DNA of 64,000 bases from Paludicola sp. MB14-C6 (GCF_030908625.1 NZ_CP133133.1:2666001-2730000); one strand, 5' to 3'; positions 16,037 through 25,523 are shown, counted from the first letter of the stretch. The notes: a model not told the origin generated them from the letters alone. Made by a program: numbers and translations.

Positions 16037-16612
16037 TTATGATTTCTTATGTTTCTCTTGTATCAGTTCTACGGTTTTTTTAATAAAATCATCTTTGTTA
16101 AAATCAGCATTATGGAGTTGATTTTGAATTAAAACTCCATCCATAACCGTAAGTAAAAGCCAAACAATATAATCAGCATCATCGTTTTTGCTACGAATAG
16201 CAATTTCTTGTGTTAGCCTGGTTTTAAATTGCGAATATTTTTCAACGTATTTTTGGCGCAGCGGCTCATTGCCCGAAACAGCAGCACCTACTAAATAAAG
16301 TCGCAGATTTCCAAAGTTTTCTGCACAACCGAATTCAAGAACGTATTTAATAATTCTCGGCAAGCTGGTGTCTTTGTCTTTGTTTTCAATCCAATCGACT
16401 AGCGCTTTTTCTAGCGTTTCAAGATATTTTTCAGTAATATCAAATAGAATATCATCTTTGCTGTTGTAATAGTAATAGAGTGTACCTTTGCTGATTTGTG
16501 CATTTTTAGCAATGCTTGCGAGCGAAATATCGTTAAAGGAATTTTCCTGTAGAAGTTGTGTTGCCGACTGTAAGATTTTATCTTTGATGTTTGCGTTTAA
16601 TACTGTCGCCAT
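16037..16612 (-). CDS. TetR-family repressor, divergent from the glycerol-type operon
   Basis: 191 residues. ATG at 16612 follows ATGGAGGTAACTAT. The N-terminal helix-turn-helix is clear: I-L-Q-S-A-T-Q-L-L, then I-S-L-A-S-I-A-K-N-A-Q-I-S-K-G-T-L-Y-Y-Y-Y-N-S-K-D-D-I. The rest is the helical ligand-binding and dimer domain. It is divergent from the flavoprotein operon starting at 16815, whose promoter is followed by a 14-bp GTCGGTCGACCGAC palindrome. That placement makes this protein the likely repressor. The ligand is unknown. Confidence 0.92.
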   Translation of the reverse strand: MATVLNANIKDKILQSATQLLQENSFNDISLASIAKNAQISKGTLYYYYNSKDDILFDITEKYLETLEKALVDWIENKDKDTSLPRIIKYVLEFGCAENFGNLRLYLVGAAVSGNEPLRQKYVEKYSQFKTRLTQEIAIRSKNDDADYIVWLLLTVMDGVLIQNQLHNADFNKDDFIKKTVELIQEKHKKS

Positions 16613-16640
16613 ATAGTTACCTCCATTTTTTATCATTTAT

Positions 16641-16669
16641 AGTATAAGTTATATTTTTAACAAACGCAA
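16641..16669 (-). promoter_or_regulatory. Promoter of the TetR gene
   Basis: Reading leftward: TTGCGT (16669-16664), a 17-base spacer and TATACT (16646-16641), about 29 bases before the ATG at 16612. No copy of the GTCGGTCGACCGAC operator lies within it. Confidence 0.65.
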
Positions 16670-16739
16670 GTAGTTTGGAGATTGTATCTAAAAAAATATC
16701 AATATAAAGAAATAATACATGGAAAAGCAACAAAATTTG

Positions 16740-16768
16740 TTGACTTGCAAAATATACCGTAGTATAAT
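16740..16768 (+). promoter_or_regulatory. Sigma-A promoter of the flavoprotein/kinase operon
   Basis: TTGACT (16740-16745), a 17-base spacer and a consensus TATAAT (16763-16768). The predicted start of transcription, near 16775, lies just before the operator palindrome. Confidence 0.85.
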
Positions 16769-16781
16769 ACAAATAAAGGTA

Positions 16782-16795
16782 GTCGGTCGACCGAC
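16782..16795. promoter_or_regulatory. TetR-type operator palindrome
   Basis: GTCGGTCGACCGAC is a perfect 14-bp palindrome centred on TCGA, and the GACCGAC half is repeated once more to 16799. It lies between the -10 box and the ribosome site, where a bound repressor would block elongation. Confidence 0.8.
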
Positions 16796-16814
16796 CGACA
16801 GGGAGGCGAAAGAT

Positions 16815-18536
16815 ATGCACATTGTGGATCAATTGAATAGAAAATTAGATGCACGTTTTGGCGACAAAGTACGTGCACAACAAGAGGGTGACGTAGTTAC
16901 TTTAACAGGTCATGTTGATACATGGATGGAAAAAGTAGAAGCCGGGCGTATGTGTGCAAGCAAACAGCGAAGCTATTACATAGTCAACGACATAGTATCT
17001 GAAAAAGAAGATATTTTGCCAATGCGTGTTCCTCCGATTAAAGATACTTTGCTTGAGGGAAAGCATTATGATGCAGTTATCATTGGCGCAGGAATTGTTG
17101 GATCGGCAATTGCACGTGAACTTGCAAGATACAATATTTCAATACTTCTTCTTGAAAAAGAGCACGATGTTGCTATGCAAGCATCCAGTAGAAATGATGG
17201 CATGGTGCATCCTGGAATTGACTTGAAAAAAGGAACGCAAAAGCAAAAATACAATAAGCTTGGCAATGAGATGTATGACAAAGTATGTGAAGAGCTTGGC
17301 GTACCATTTCAACGTGTGGGGCAGTATCTTGGCTTTGTGCAAAAAGGCGCAAAGTATGTACTTCCATTAACACCTGTTCATTGGCACAAGATGGGTGTTC
17401 CATGCAAGTATGTTAGCCGCAAGGAACTGCTTGAGAAAGAACCTCATTTAAACAAAGAGGTAGTTTGTGGTCTTTCTTTTCCATCAGCAGGTATTGTATG
17501 CCCTTATAACTTAACAATTGCTTATGCTGAAAATGCAGTCGATAACGGAGTGAAGCTAAGCTTAGATACTGCGGTATTGAATATGAATGTACAAAATGGC
17601 GTAATAACTAGCGTTGTTACAAATCGTGGAACGATATATCCGGGTGTTGTAATCAATGCGGCTGGTGTGTTTAGTGATGAAGTGGCACAAATGGCAAATG
17701 ACCGATTTTTTTCGATTCATCCTCGTAAAGGCACCAATGCAATTCTTGATAAAAAGGCAGCATATCAAGTACAAACAATTGCTTCTTTTTTAGGAACTGC
17801 TTCTACGAAAACGACTCATTCAAAAGGTGGCGGAGTTGTCAGCACGATTGACGGTAACTTGTTAATCGGACCGGATGCTGTTGAAACCAATGATAAAGAA
17901 GATTATGCAACGACTAAAGAAAGCGTAGCATCAACCTTTGCCAAACAGGGAATAGCATCACCACTATTAAAAATACCTGATATTATTACTTACTTTACTG
18001 GCGTTCGAGCTCCTACATATGAAGAGGATTTCGTTATTACAAAAGGCAGAAAGACAAAAAATCTTGTTCATGCGGCAGGAATACAATCCCCAGGATTGAC
18101 AGCCGCTCCCGCTATTGGCGTTTCTGTTGCCAAAATGGCGGTAGAGCTATTAGGTGAATCCAAGGAGGTTACACTCAATAAAAACTTTAATCCAATACGT
18201 AAGGCAATCCCAAGAACAGCCGAACTGTCAATTGAAGAAAGAAATCAGCTCATTAAGCAAAATCCTGACTATGGGGTAATTGTTTGTCGGTGTGAAGAGG
18301 TAAGCCGTGGCGAGATAATAGATGCTTTGCATAGAAGTGTTCCATGTGATACGGTTGATGGAGTAAAACGTCGAGTTCGTCCGGGAATGGGTAGATGTCA
18401 AGGCGGTTTTTGCGGTCCGCTTGTTACTGGTATTATCGCCAAAGAAAAAGGTATCTCAATTGATGAGGTCTTAAAGAGCGGATATGGCAGCGAACTTGTA
18501 TACAATCCGACAAAGGAGGCGTTACAAAATGAATAA
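16815..18536 (+). CDS. GlpA-like FAD-dependent oxidoreductase with BON-like head and BFD [2Fe-2S] tail
   Basis: 573 residues. ATG at 16815 follows GGGAGGCGAAAGAT. Residues 1-65 look like a BON domain (V-V-T-L-T-G-H-V-D). A DAO-type FAD fold starts at V-I-I-G-A-G-I-V-G-S near residue 90 with E-K-E after it. The C-terminal 90 residues carry C-R-C-E-E-V and G-M-G-R-C-Q-G-G-F-C, the four cysteines of a bacterioferritin-associated-ferredoxin-like cluster domain. That matches anaerobic glycerol-3-phosphate dehydrogenase GlpA and its clostridial relatives. It probably oxidises glycerol-3-phosphate or a similar polyol phosphate, passing electrons to the next gene product. Confidence 0.88.
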   Translation: MHIVDQLNRKLDARFGDKVRAQQEGDVVTLTGHVDTWMEKVEAGRMCASKQRSYYIVNDIVSEKEDILPMRVPPIKDTLLEGKHYDAVIIGAGIVGSAIARELARYNISILLLEKEHDVAMQASSRNDGMVHPGIDLKKGTQKQKYNKLGNEMYDKVCEELGVPFQRVGQYLGFVQKGAKYVLPLTPVHWHKMGVPCKYVSRKELLEKEPHLNKEVVCGLSFPSAGIVCPYNLTIAYAENAVDNGVKLSLDTAVLNMNVQNGVITSVVTNRGTIYPGVVINAAGVFSDEVAQMANDRFFSIHPRKGTNAILDKKAAYQVQTIASFLGTASTKTTHSKGGGVVSTIDGNLLIGPDAVETNDKEDYATTKESVASTFAKQGIASPLLKIPDIITYFTGVRAPTYEEDFVITKGRKTKNLVHAAGIQSPGLTAAPAIGVSVAKMAVELLGESKEVTLNKNFNPIRKAIPRTAELSIEERNQLIKQNPDYGVIVCRCEEVSRGEIIDALHRSVPCDTVDGVKRRVRPGMGRCQGGFCGPLVTGIIAKEKGISIDEVLKSGYGSELVYNPTKEALQNE

Positions 18537-19794
18537 AGAAAAGCTTTATGACGTTGTCGTTATCGGAGGTGGTCCAGCAGGTCTTGCTGCTGCTTTGAGT
18601 GCGGATGAAAAAGGCGCATCTGTTTTGTTAATTGAGCGTGAAGCACGACTTGGCGGTATTCTAAAGCAATGCATCCATGATGGTTTCGGATTGGTGCGGT
18701 TCGGCAAAAAAATGGCAGGTCCTGAATACGCTCAAACATTTATTGATAAAATCGAAAAAAGTAAAGTACATATTAGCTTGTTAACCTTTGCAACTTCAAT
18801 AGAAAAATGCGATGATGGTGTACGTTTAACACTTGTAAACTGCGATGGCGTAGAAACGATAATCGCAAAAAGTCTCGTTTTAAGTACAGGCTGCAGAGAA
18901 CGTACTGCAAGACAAATTGCAATTCATGGCACAAGACCGGCAGGTGTTTATACTGCAGGTTCAGCACAGTATTATACCAATGTTTTAGGTTATATGCCAA
19001 CTAAAAAATGCGTGATTCTTGGAAGTGGCGATATTGGGCTTATTATGGCAAGACGCTTGACATTAGAGGGAGCGACTGTTATAGGAGTTTACGAAGCAAA
19101 GCCAACACCAAGCGGACTTACCAGAAATATTCATCAATGCTTGCATGATTTTAATATTCCACTTTATACTAGCCAAACAGTTACTCGTGTGTTTGGCAAA
19201 GAGAGGCTGGAAGCGGTAGAAGTTACTATGGTGGATGAAAATATGTGTCCCATTAAAGGAACAAGCAAAATAATTGAATGTGACAGTCTTATTTTATCGG
19301 TAGGACTTATTCCCGAAAATGAGCTTGCTGAGAGTCTGAATGTTGCTTGCGATAATCGAACAAAAGGGCCTGTTTGCGACCAAAATTATATGACTATGCA
19401 AGATGGCATTTTTGTATGTGGAAATGCATTACATGTAAATGATTTAGTGGATTATGTTTCCGAAAGCGGCGAAGGTGCAGGAAAATCAGCAGCTCAATAT
19501 CAAAATGAGAAGCGTAGGCTTGTTGAAATTAACCCCGATAATAGCTTTTTATACGTAGTACCGCAACGCTTAAATCTCGAAAAACCGATTGACAGTGTCG
19601 TTATGTTTTTCCGTTCCAATATCGAAAGAGGAAAAACAAAGTTATCTGTTACAGTAGACGATAAAGAGGTATATACTAAAATATATCGGGCATTACGTCC
19701 ACCTGAAATGGAACGTATATCCATTGATTTTACGAAACTGCCTATAGATGAAAAAAGTGTGATTAAGCTTTCACTAAAAGAGGTGAGTAAATAA
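18529..19794 (+). CDS. FAD-dependent NAD(P)H-type oxidoreductase, partner of the GlpA-like protein
   Basis: 421 residues. ATG at 18529 follows AAAGGAGGCGTTACAAA and overlaps the upstream gene by 8 bases. V-V-V-I-G-G-G-P-A-G-L near the start binds FAD, L-S-T-G-C-R-E-R-T lies near residue 120, and a second Rossmann motif I-L-G-S-G-D-I-G-L lies near residue 160 for NAD. The C-terminus is an added domain of about 80 residues. Relatives sit beside GlpA-like proteins and DUF1667 proteins in Clostridia and are thought to link the dehydrogenase to NAD or a redox carrier. Confidence 0.86.
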   Translation: MNKEKLYDVVVIGGGPAGLAAALSADEKGASVLLIEREARLGGILKQCIHDGFGLVRFGKKMAGPEYAQTFIDKIEKSKVHISLLTFATSIEKCDDGVRLTLVNCDGVETIIAKSLVLSTGCRERTARQIAIHGTRPAGVYTAGSAQYYTNVLGYMPTKKCVILGSGDIGLIMARRLTLEGATVIGVYEAKPTPSGLTRNIHQCLHDFNIPLYTSQTVTRVFGKERLEAVEVTMVDENMCPIKGTSKIIECDSLILSVGLIPENELAESLNVACDNRTKGPVCDQNYMTMQDGIFVCGNALHVNDLVDYVSESGEGAGKSAAQYQNEKRRLVEINPDNSFLYVVPQRLNLEKPIDSVVMFFRSNIERGKTKLSVTVDDKEVYTKIYRALRPPEMERISIDFTKLPIDEKSVIKLSLKEVSK

Positions 19795-20144
19795 TGAATA
19801 TCGTTTGCATCGTTTGTCCGAATGGATGTTGTATTGAGGTAAATCGAAACGGGGACCAGCTTGAAATGAGCGGAAACTTGTGTGAGCGTGGAAGAAAATT
19901 TGTTGAAGCGGAGCTTACCAATCCAACACGAAGCCTTACAACAACAATGCGCTCCAATAGCGAAATAATGCCTGTAATCCCTGTTCGAACCGATGGAGAA
20001 ATACCAAAAGATATGATGTTTGATGTTATGGCTGTTATCAATCAAGGGTGTGTAAAGGTACCTGTAAAATGTGGAGATATCGTTGTGAAAGATATTTTAG
20101 GTACCGGTTGTAACATGATTGCAACCTGCAGTGTTAACATCTGA
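19794..20144 (+). CDS. DUF1667 cysteine-containing redox accessory protein
   Basis: 116 residues; its ATG overlaps the upstream stop (TAATG), indicating tight coupling. N-terminal C-I-V-C-P-N-G-C-C and later G-N-L-C-E-R-G give the conserved cysteines of DUF1667, likely ligating a cluster. D-I-L-G-T-G-C-N-M-I near the C-terminus adds another. DUF1667 proteins accompany GlpA/GlpB-like flavoproteins and are presumed to transfer electrons; the activity itself has not been assigned. Confidence 0.88.
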   Translation: MNIVCIVCPNGCCIEVNRNGDQLEMSGNLCERGRKFVEAELTNPTRSLTTTMRSNSEIMPVIPVRTDGEIPKDMMFDVMAVINQGCVKVPVKCGDIVVKDILGTGCNMIATCSVNI

Positions 20145-20158
20145 AAGGAGAGTATAGC

Positions 20159-21733
20159 ATGAATCAACCTCTTATATTGACTTTTGATATGGGTACACAG
20201 AGCGCACGTGCTATGTTGGTTGATCAAAACGGAAATATCGTTAAGAAAGCTCAAAAACGATATGAACCACCCTATATTTCAAGGCAACCCGGCTGGGCGG
20301 AACAAAGGGCGGAATTTTACTGGGAATCACTTTGTGAGGTGAGTTTAAGGCTGAAAGAAGAAGCAAAGGATTTATGGAACAATATTTTGGCTGTAACAAT
20401 TACTTCGATTCGTGATACTTGCGTTTGCGTAGATAGTGATGGTAAGCCATTGCGTGATGCAATTCTTTGGGTTGATAAACGTGATGCACATGGACTTCCT
20501 AAGATTCCCGCATCTACAAAAGCAGCATTTTGTGCAGTGGGAATGTACGATTCCGTTAAATTGCAAAGACGTATGTCAGCTTGCAATTGGATTCGTGTTA
20601 ACGAGCCAGATATTTGGAAAAAGACATATAAGTTCCTTATGCTGTCTACTTACTTGAAATATCGTATGATTGGTCAGTATGTTGACAGCTGTGCGGATTT
20701 AATCGGTCATATTCCTTTCGATAGCAAAGGCAGACGCTGGATGAAAGTGAATGATATGAAACGCTGCATATTTGAAATCGAGCCTGAAAAGCTTTACAGC
20801 GTTGTAGAGCCTGGTGAGGTTATGGGGCGTGTTACCCAAAAGGCAAGTGAAGAAACAGGAATACCGGAAGGCTTTGAGCTGATTGCAACGGGATCCGATA
20901 AGGGATGTGAAACGCTGGGACTTTCTTGTTTTGAAAAAACAAAGGCAGCTTTAAGCTTTGGAACGACAGCAACTGTCCAAATTACTACGGATTTCTATAT
21001 GGAACCTTTGCCATTTATTCCAGCTTACCCAGCAGTATTAAAAAACTGTTATAATCCCGAAGTGCAAATATCACGTGGTTATTGGCTCGTTTCATGGTTC
21101 AAGAGAGAATTCGGCATGAAAGAAACCCAAGAGGCGAATGCTCTTGGAATTAGTCCGGAAGAGCTTTTGAATAGAAGGTTGAAAGAAATACCTGCTGGTT
21201 GTGATGGTTTGGTTTTGCAGCCATATTTTACACCGGGTATCACAATGCCAAAAGCAAAAGGAGCTGTTATCGGATTTTCCGATGTACATACAAGAATCCA
21301 TATTTATCGTGCCATATTAGAGGGAATTAACTTTGCTTTAATGGACGGCTTGCGTACCATGGAAAAGCGTGGCGGATTAAAAGTAAAGGATTTATATGTG
21401 GCAGGCGGAGGCTCTCAAAGCGATGAGATTTGTCAAATTACAGCAAATATGTTTGGGCTTCCCGTACATCGCATACAAACTCATGAAGTGAGTGGACTGG
21501 GAAGCAGTATGATTGCGTTTGTTTCCAAAGGGGTATTTTCCAACATTCAAGATGCAGCGGAATCTATGGTACATATATCGAGTACATTTGTTCCGGATAT
21601 GGTTGAGCATAAGCTGTATAAAGCAATTTATAACGAAATATTCCAAAAAATATTCCCACGGTTAATACCGTTGTATAAAAAACATGAAGAGATAAAGGAG
21701 AATTTACATGTCACATCCATACCAAGACTATGA
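20159..21733 (+). CDS. FGGY-family carbohydrate kinase
   Basis: 524 residues. ATG at 20159 follows GAAAGGAGAGTATAGC. F-D-M-G-T-Q-S-A-R-A at the N-terminus is the phosphate-binding motif of the ASKHA fold; P-G-W-A-E-Q, a mid-protein T-G-S-D-K-G segment and the C-terminal V-A-G-G-G-S-Q-S-D-E-I-C-Q complete the two FGGY domains. With a GlpA-like enzyme and an alkyl-DHAP-synthase-like enzyme in the operon, a triose, glycerol or related polyol substrate is plausible, but the group also includes xylulose kinases. It overlaps the next gene by 26 bases. Confidence 0.88.
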   Translation: MNQPLILTFDMGTQSARAMLVDQNGNIVKKAQKRYEPPYISRQPGWAEQRAEFYWESLCEVSLRLKEEAKDLWNNILAVTITSIRDTCVCVDSDGKPLRDAILWVDKRDAHGLPKIPASTKAAFCAVGMYDSVKLQRRMSACNWIRVNEPDIWKKTYKFLMLSTYLKYRMIGQYVDSCADLIGHIPFDSKGRRWMKVNDMKRCIFEIEPEKLYSVVEPGEVMGRVTQKASEETGIPEGFELIATGSDKGCETLGLSCFEKTKAALSFGTTATVQITTDFYMEPLPFIPAYPAVLKNCYNPEVQISRGYWLVSWFKREFGMKETQEANALGISPEELLNRRLKEIPAGCDGLVLQPYFTPGITMPKAKGAVIGFSDVHTRIHIYRAILEGINFALMDGLRTMEKRGGLKVKDLYVAGGGSQSDEICQITANMFGLPVHRIQTHEVSGLGSSMIAFVSKGVFSNIQDAAESMVHISSTFVPDMVEHKLYKAIYNEIFQKIFPRLIPLYKKHEEIKENLHVTSIPRL

Positions 21734-23447
21734 ACCAAAATGGGTTGAAGAAAAATTCAGTAAAGCTTCATACAGATCAATTTTTAAATGGGGTGATCCT
21801 GACTTTATTAAAAAGCCAAAGGAAAGCCTTTATAAGTTGTTAAAAGAAACCTTTGGGCTAGATGATAGCTTTTTTAAAGAGTATAAAGAGGATTTAGGCT
21901 TTGATGAGGTTAAATATGATATTCCAACAAATTTGTCACAAAATCAAATAGCTGCATTTGTTGATATATTGGGTAGTGATTATGTTCGTACAGATGATTA
22001 TGCAAGATTATCTGTGGCATACGGTAAAACAATGTATGATATTCTTCGTTTACGTAACAAGATTATCGAAAACATTCCAGATGCAGTTTTGTATCCATCA
22101 TCAAAAGCTGAAATTGAGAAAATCGTAGCATATTGTGTGAAAGAAAAAATACCGTTATATGTCTATGGCGGTGGCTCTTCTGTAACTCGTGGAGTAGAGT
22201 GTGTTAAAGGTGGCGTATCACTGGATATGCGTTTACGCTTTAATAAGGTGATAAGCTTTAATGAAGTTGACCAAACGATAACAGTTCAAGCAGGAATGAG
22301 CGGCCCACGTTTGGAAGAGATTTTAAATAATGCACAAACAGAATTAGGTGCTAAACGTGCTTACACTTGTGGACATTTTCCTCAAAGCTTTGAATACTCC
22401 TCTGTTGGCGGATGGGTTGTAACCCGTGGAGCAGGTCAAAACAGTACTTATTATGGATGTATCAGCGATATCGTTGTTGCTCAAGAATATGCAACACCGA
22501 TTGGAACAATCAGAACAGATAGATACCCACGTAAAGCTACTGGCCCAGATATTGGTCAAATTATGATGGGTAGCGAGGGCGCATTTGGTGTGTTAACTCA
22601 TGTTACATTGAAAGTGTTTCGTCATATGCCTGAAACAGTTAAGCGCTTTTCATTTATGTTCCGTGATTGGGAAACAGCACAAGCAGCGGCACGTGAAATT
22701 ATGCAATCCGAAGCAGGTCATCCTTCTGTTTTTCGTTTATCTGATCCGGAAGAAACGCAGATTATGCTTCGTTTATATGGAGTGGATGAAACACCATTGC
22801 GTCATTTGTTCTCTATGCGTGGATTTAAAGAAGGCGAAATGTGCTTATTTTTAGGATTTACAAATGGCGAAAAAGGGTTTAGTAAGAATTGTGCAAAAGT
22901 AGCAAAACATACTGCAAGAAAATTTGGTGGTATGAGCCTAACAGGCTATGTAACAAAATCATGGGAGAAAGGTCGTTTTAATGACCCATATCTACGTGAT
23001 ACCATTCAAGATTTCGGAATTGTAACGGATACAATGGAGTGCACTGTTAACTGGAGCAATATGGCGCAAGTGCATAAAGATGTTCGTGCTTATTGCAAGA
23101 GCAGACCAAACACTATTTGTATGACTCATATGTCCCACGTTTATCCACAGGGTGCAAACCTTTACTTTATATTTATTGCTAAAATGAGTGATCCTGCTGA
23201 GTATAAGGCTTACCATGCGGGAATTCTTGATGCAATTCAAAAAGCAGGAGCATCTATGAGCCATCATCATGGTATCGGAAAGATGTTCGCTCCTTGGCTT
23301 GAAGGATTTTTAGGCAGAAACGAATACGATATTATTCGTACACTTAAACACCATTTTGACCCTGATAATATCATGAATCCGGGCGGAACGCTTGGCCTTG
23401 ATTTAGAAGAAAAGGATAAGAAGTTTTTAAGAAGTGATATTAAATAA
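21708..23447 (+). CDS. FAD-binding oxidase of the alkyl-DHAP synthase / glycolate oxidase (VAO) family
   Basis: 579 residues. ATG at 21708 follows AAAGGAGAATTTAC inside the end of the kinase gene. The PCMH FAD-binding domain is seen as P-S-S-K-A-E-I-E-K-I-V and V-Y-G-G-G-S-S-V-T-R-G; S-S-V-G-G-W-V-V-T-R-G-A-G-Q and the C-terminal M-S-H-H-H-G-I-G with D-P-x-N-I-M-N-P-G match alkyldihydroxyacetone-phosphate synthase more than GlcD. Its job could be ether-lipid precursor formation or oxidation of a hydroxy acid. The operon context (glycerol-phosphate-type flavoproteins, kinase) fits a C3 substrate. Last gene before a terminator. Confidence 0.85.
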   Translation: MSHPYQDYEPKWVEEKFSKASYRSIFKWGDPDFIKKPKESLYKLLKETFGLDDSFFKEYKEDLGFDEVKYDIPTNLSQNQIAAFVDILGSDYVRTDDYARLSVAYGKTMYDILRLRNKIIENIPDAVLYPSSKAEIEKIVAYCVKEKIPLYVYGGGSSVTRGVECVKGGVSLDMRLRFNKVISFNEVDQTITVQAGMSGPRLEEILNNAQTELGAKRAYTCGHFPQSFEYSSVGGWVVTRGAGQNSTYYGCISDIVVAQEYATPIGTIRTDRYPRKATGPDIGQIMMGSEGAFGVLTHVTLKVFRHMPETVKRFSFMFRDWETAQAAAREIMQSEAGHPSVFRLSDPEETQIMLRLYGVDETPLRHLFSMRGFKEGEMCLFLGFTNGEKGFSKNCAKVAKHTARKFGGMSLTGYVTKSWEKGRFNDPYLRDTIQDFGIVTDTMECTVNWSNMAQVHKDVRAYCKSRPNTICMTHMSHVYPQGANLYFIFIAKMSDPAEYKAYHAGILDAIQKAGASMSHHHGIGKMFAPWLEGFLGRNEYDIIRTLKHHFDPDNIMNPGGTLGLDLEEKDKKFLRSDIK

Positions 23448-23453
23448 TAAAGT

Positions 23454-23486
23454 AATAGGAACATAACAAGAAGCTATGTTCCTATT
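23454..23486 (+). terminator. Intrinsic terminator of the flavoprotein/kinase operon
   Basis: A perfect 12-bp stem AATAGGAACATA / TATGTTCCTATT with a 9-base loop, followed by GCTTTTTAT. Confidence 0.9.
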
Positions 23487-23581
23487 GCTTTTTATAAAGC
23501 ATATTATATTTTAAGTTGATAATCTTACGTGGTTTCGGTATACTAAATATATAACTTACGTTATAGAAACAGGTGATATAT

Positions 23582-23908
23582 TTGACAAAACATTCAGAAT
23601 TATTTAGAACTTCTCTTGCGTTAACAATATTTTTAATTACACTTTTAAGTTTTCAATTTGAATTTGTATTTGCTCTATTGGGTGGATTTATTTGCGGTTG
23701 TGTTTTTCTAATCAGTAAATTACTTATGCGTAATTCAAGCAAAATTTTTAAAATATTAATTATCATGTTAATGTCAGTAATAGACTGGCTAGTAATTACA
23801 TATATTAACCGATACTGTATTATCATAGTACTAGCATTTATTCTTTTAAGCATTCCGATTCTTATTTACTTAAAAGTTAGAAAGAAGAGAATGATCATTT
23901 CAGTATGA
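23582..23908 (+). CDS. Small integral membrane protein of unknown function
   Basis: About 108 residues from TTG at 23582, five bases after AGGTGATA; GTG at 23573 is an alternative but lies within the ribosome site. Three to four hydrophobic helices are separated by short basic loops and the protein ends K-V-R-K-K-R. No family is recognised. It stands alone between two terminators. Confidence 0.55.
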   Translation: MTKHSELFRTSLALTIFLITLLSFQFEFVFALLGGFICGCVFLISKLLMRNSSKIFKILIIMLMSVIDWLVITYINRYCIIIVLAFILLSIPILIYLKVRKKRMIISV

Positions 23909-23980
23909 GCCTAATTTAAGCCTCACCTTTAGCAGAGGAAAACTATAGCAGTGGTGGAAAGGTCTTAAAATAAAGAGCAG

Positions 23981-24018
23981 AAAGAAGGCACCATAGAAAA
24001 TCTATAGTGCCTTCTTTT
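23981..24018. terminator. Intrinsic terminator between convergent genes
   Basis: AAAGAAGGCAC-ATAGA pairs with TCTAT-GTGCCTTCTTTT around AAA, with one unpaired base in each arm. A-rich and T-rich flanks allow function in both directions, for the gene ending at 23908 and the PTS operon ending at 24093. Confidence 0.85.
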
Positions 24019-24092
24019 CTTATCTTGAAAATAAGTTGTCGGTTAACTTATTTACTAGAGACAATTGATACGTTTGCAATAGTTTATTCCGA

Positions 24093-25523
24093 TTAAACTA
24101 TCAATTTGCTAAATTCATCAGCCACAAATTGAACTTGTGTTCCGATAATAACTTGAACACTTGTTTTACTTGGTCTGATAACGCCTGCAGCACCAGCTGC
24201 TTTAATTGCTTTTTCATTTACTAATGTGTAGTCTTTAATTTCAAGTCTTAATCTTGTAATACAGTTATCAACAGAAGTAATGTTTTCTTTTCCACCTAAA
24301 GCAGCAAGAATTTTTGTTGCTACTTCTGTAAAGTTATCATTTTTCAAAACGATTGCTTTTTCTTCTTCCATATCGTCATCTTCACGACCAGGGGTTTTGA
24401 AGTTAAATTTAGTAATTAAAACACGGAATACTATGTAATAAACCAAGAAAACTACAATTCCGATTGGAATAATCCAAAGTGAATTTTGTTCCATTGGAGC
24501 TTTTAAGCTTAAGAACCAGTCAATAAAACCACCACTAAAGTTAAATCCGGCTCTGATAGGTAATGCAGCCATAATACCACCGGTAATACCTGCTAATACC
24601 GCATGAACAAGATATAATACTGGAGCTACAAACATAAATGCAAATTCGATAGGTTCAGTAACACCTGTTAAGAATGCACATAATGCAGCTGAACCAAGAA
24701 GACCTGCAACTATTTTTTTCTTATTTGTTTTAGCAGTTTGGAACATTGCAAGAGCAGCACCAGGAAGACCAAACATCATGAATGGGAAGAATCCTGTCAT
24801 ATAAATACCTGTTTGTCCAAGTACGCCTTTACCACTCCAATAGTTTGCTAAGTCATTTACACCTGCAGTATCAAACCAGAATACAGCGTTGAGTGCGTGG
24901 TGAAGACCAACAGGGATGAGTAAACGGTTAAAGAATACATATAGACCTGCGCCCAATGATCCAAGACTTAACATCCATTTACCGAATATAACGAGCCCAG
25001 CATAAACCGTTGGCCAAATAAAGAATAATACTATTGAGATTAAGAGAGAGAAGAATGCGGTTACAATAGCTACGCAACGTTTGCCGCTAAAGAATGCAAG
25101 CGCTGTCGGTAGTTTAACATCCTTGAAACGATTATAGCAAACAGACGCCAGCAATCCGCATATAATACCAATTAAAACGTTTTGTATTTTACTAAAGCCA
25201 GCAGCAGCTTTTGCACCTGTTAATAATTCAACCGTTTTTGGGCTTAACATAGTGGTAATAACCAGCCAAGAAACAATTCCGGCAAGAGCAGATGTACCAT
25301 CTTTGTCTTTTGCCATACCAACTGAGATACCAACTGCGAATAATATTGGAATATTGTCTATTATTGCTCCACCGGCAGCAATTAAAAATGCAGCTATAAT
25401 GCTATTTTTTCCCCAACCTGTAGGGTCAACCCAATATCCGATACCTAATAAAATTCCTGCTACAGGAAGACATGCAACTGGAAGCATCAGAGATTTTCCT
25501 AATCTTTGCATATACTTCATCAT
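24093..25523 (-). CDS. ptsG: PTS EIICB component, glucose/N-acetylglucosamine family
   Basis: 476 residues. ATG at 25523 follows GGAGGAAATTCGT. Residues 1-370 are the multi-spanning EIIC channel (G-K-S-L-M-L-P-V-A start, F-F-P-F-M-M-F-G-L-P-G-A-A-L, G-V-T-E-P-I-E-F-A-F-M-F loop). After an acidic linker the EIIB domain contains the phospho-accepting Cys421 in N-C-I-T-R-L-R. There is no fused EIIA; the separate EIIA at 27555 supplies it. Exact sugar is uncertain because glucose, maltose and amino-sugar carriers share this layout. Last gene of the licT-crr-ptsI-ptsH-ptsG operon. Confidence 0.92.
   Translation of the reverse strand: MMKYMQRLGKSLMLPVACLPVAGILLGIGYWVDPTGWGKNSIIAAFLIAAGGAIIDNIPILFAVGISVGMAKDKDGTSALAGIVSWLVITTMLSPKTVELLTGAKAAAGFSKIQNVLIGIICGLLASVCYNRFKDVKLPTALAFFSGKRCVAIVTAFFSLLISIVLFFIWPTVYAGLVIFGKWMLSLGSLGAGLYVFFNRLLIPVGLHHALNAVFWFDTAGVNDLANYWSGKGVLGQTGIYMTGFFPFMMFGLPGAALAMFQTAKTNKKKIVAGLLGSAALCAFLTGVTEPIEFAFMFVAPVLYLVHAVLAGITGGIMAALPIRAGFNFSGGFIDWFLSLKAPMEQNSLWIIPIGIVVFLVYYIVFRVLITKFNFKTPGREDDDMEEEKAIVLKNDNFTEVATKILAALGGKENITSVDNCITRLRLEIKDYTLVNEKAIKAAGAAGVIRPSKTSVQVIIGTQVQFVADEFSKLIV

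Noticed and set aside
16719..16814. N-terminal extension of the GlpA-like protein
   Set aside because: The extension covers the -35/-10 promoter and the operator palindrome; the ATG at 16815 has a proper ribosome site.
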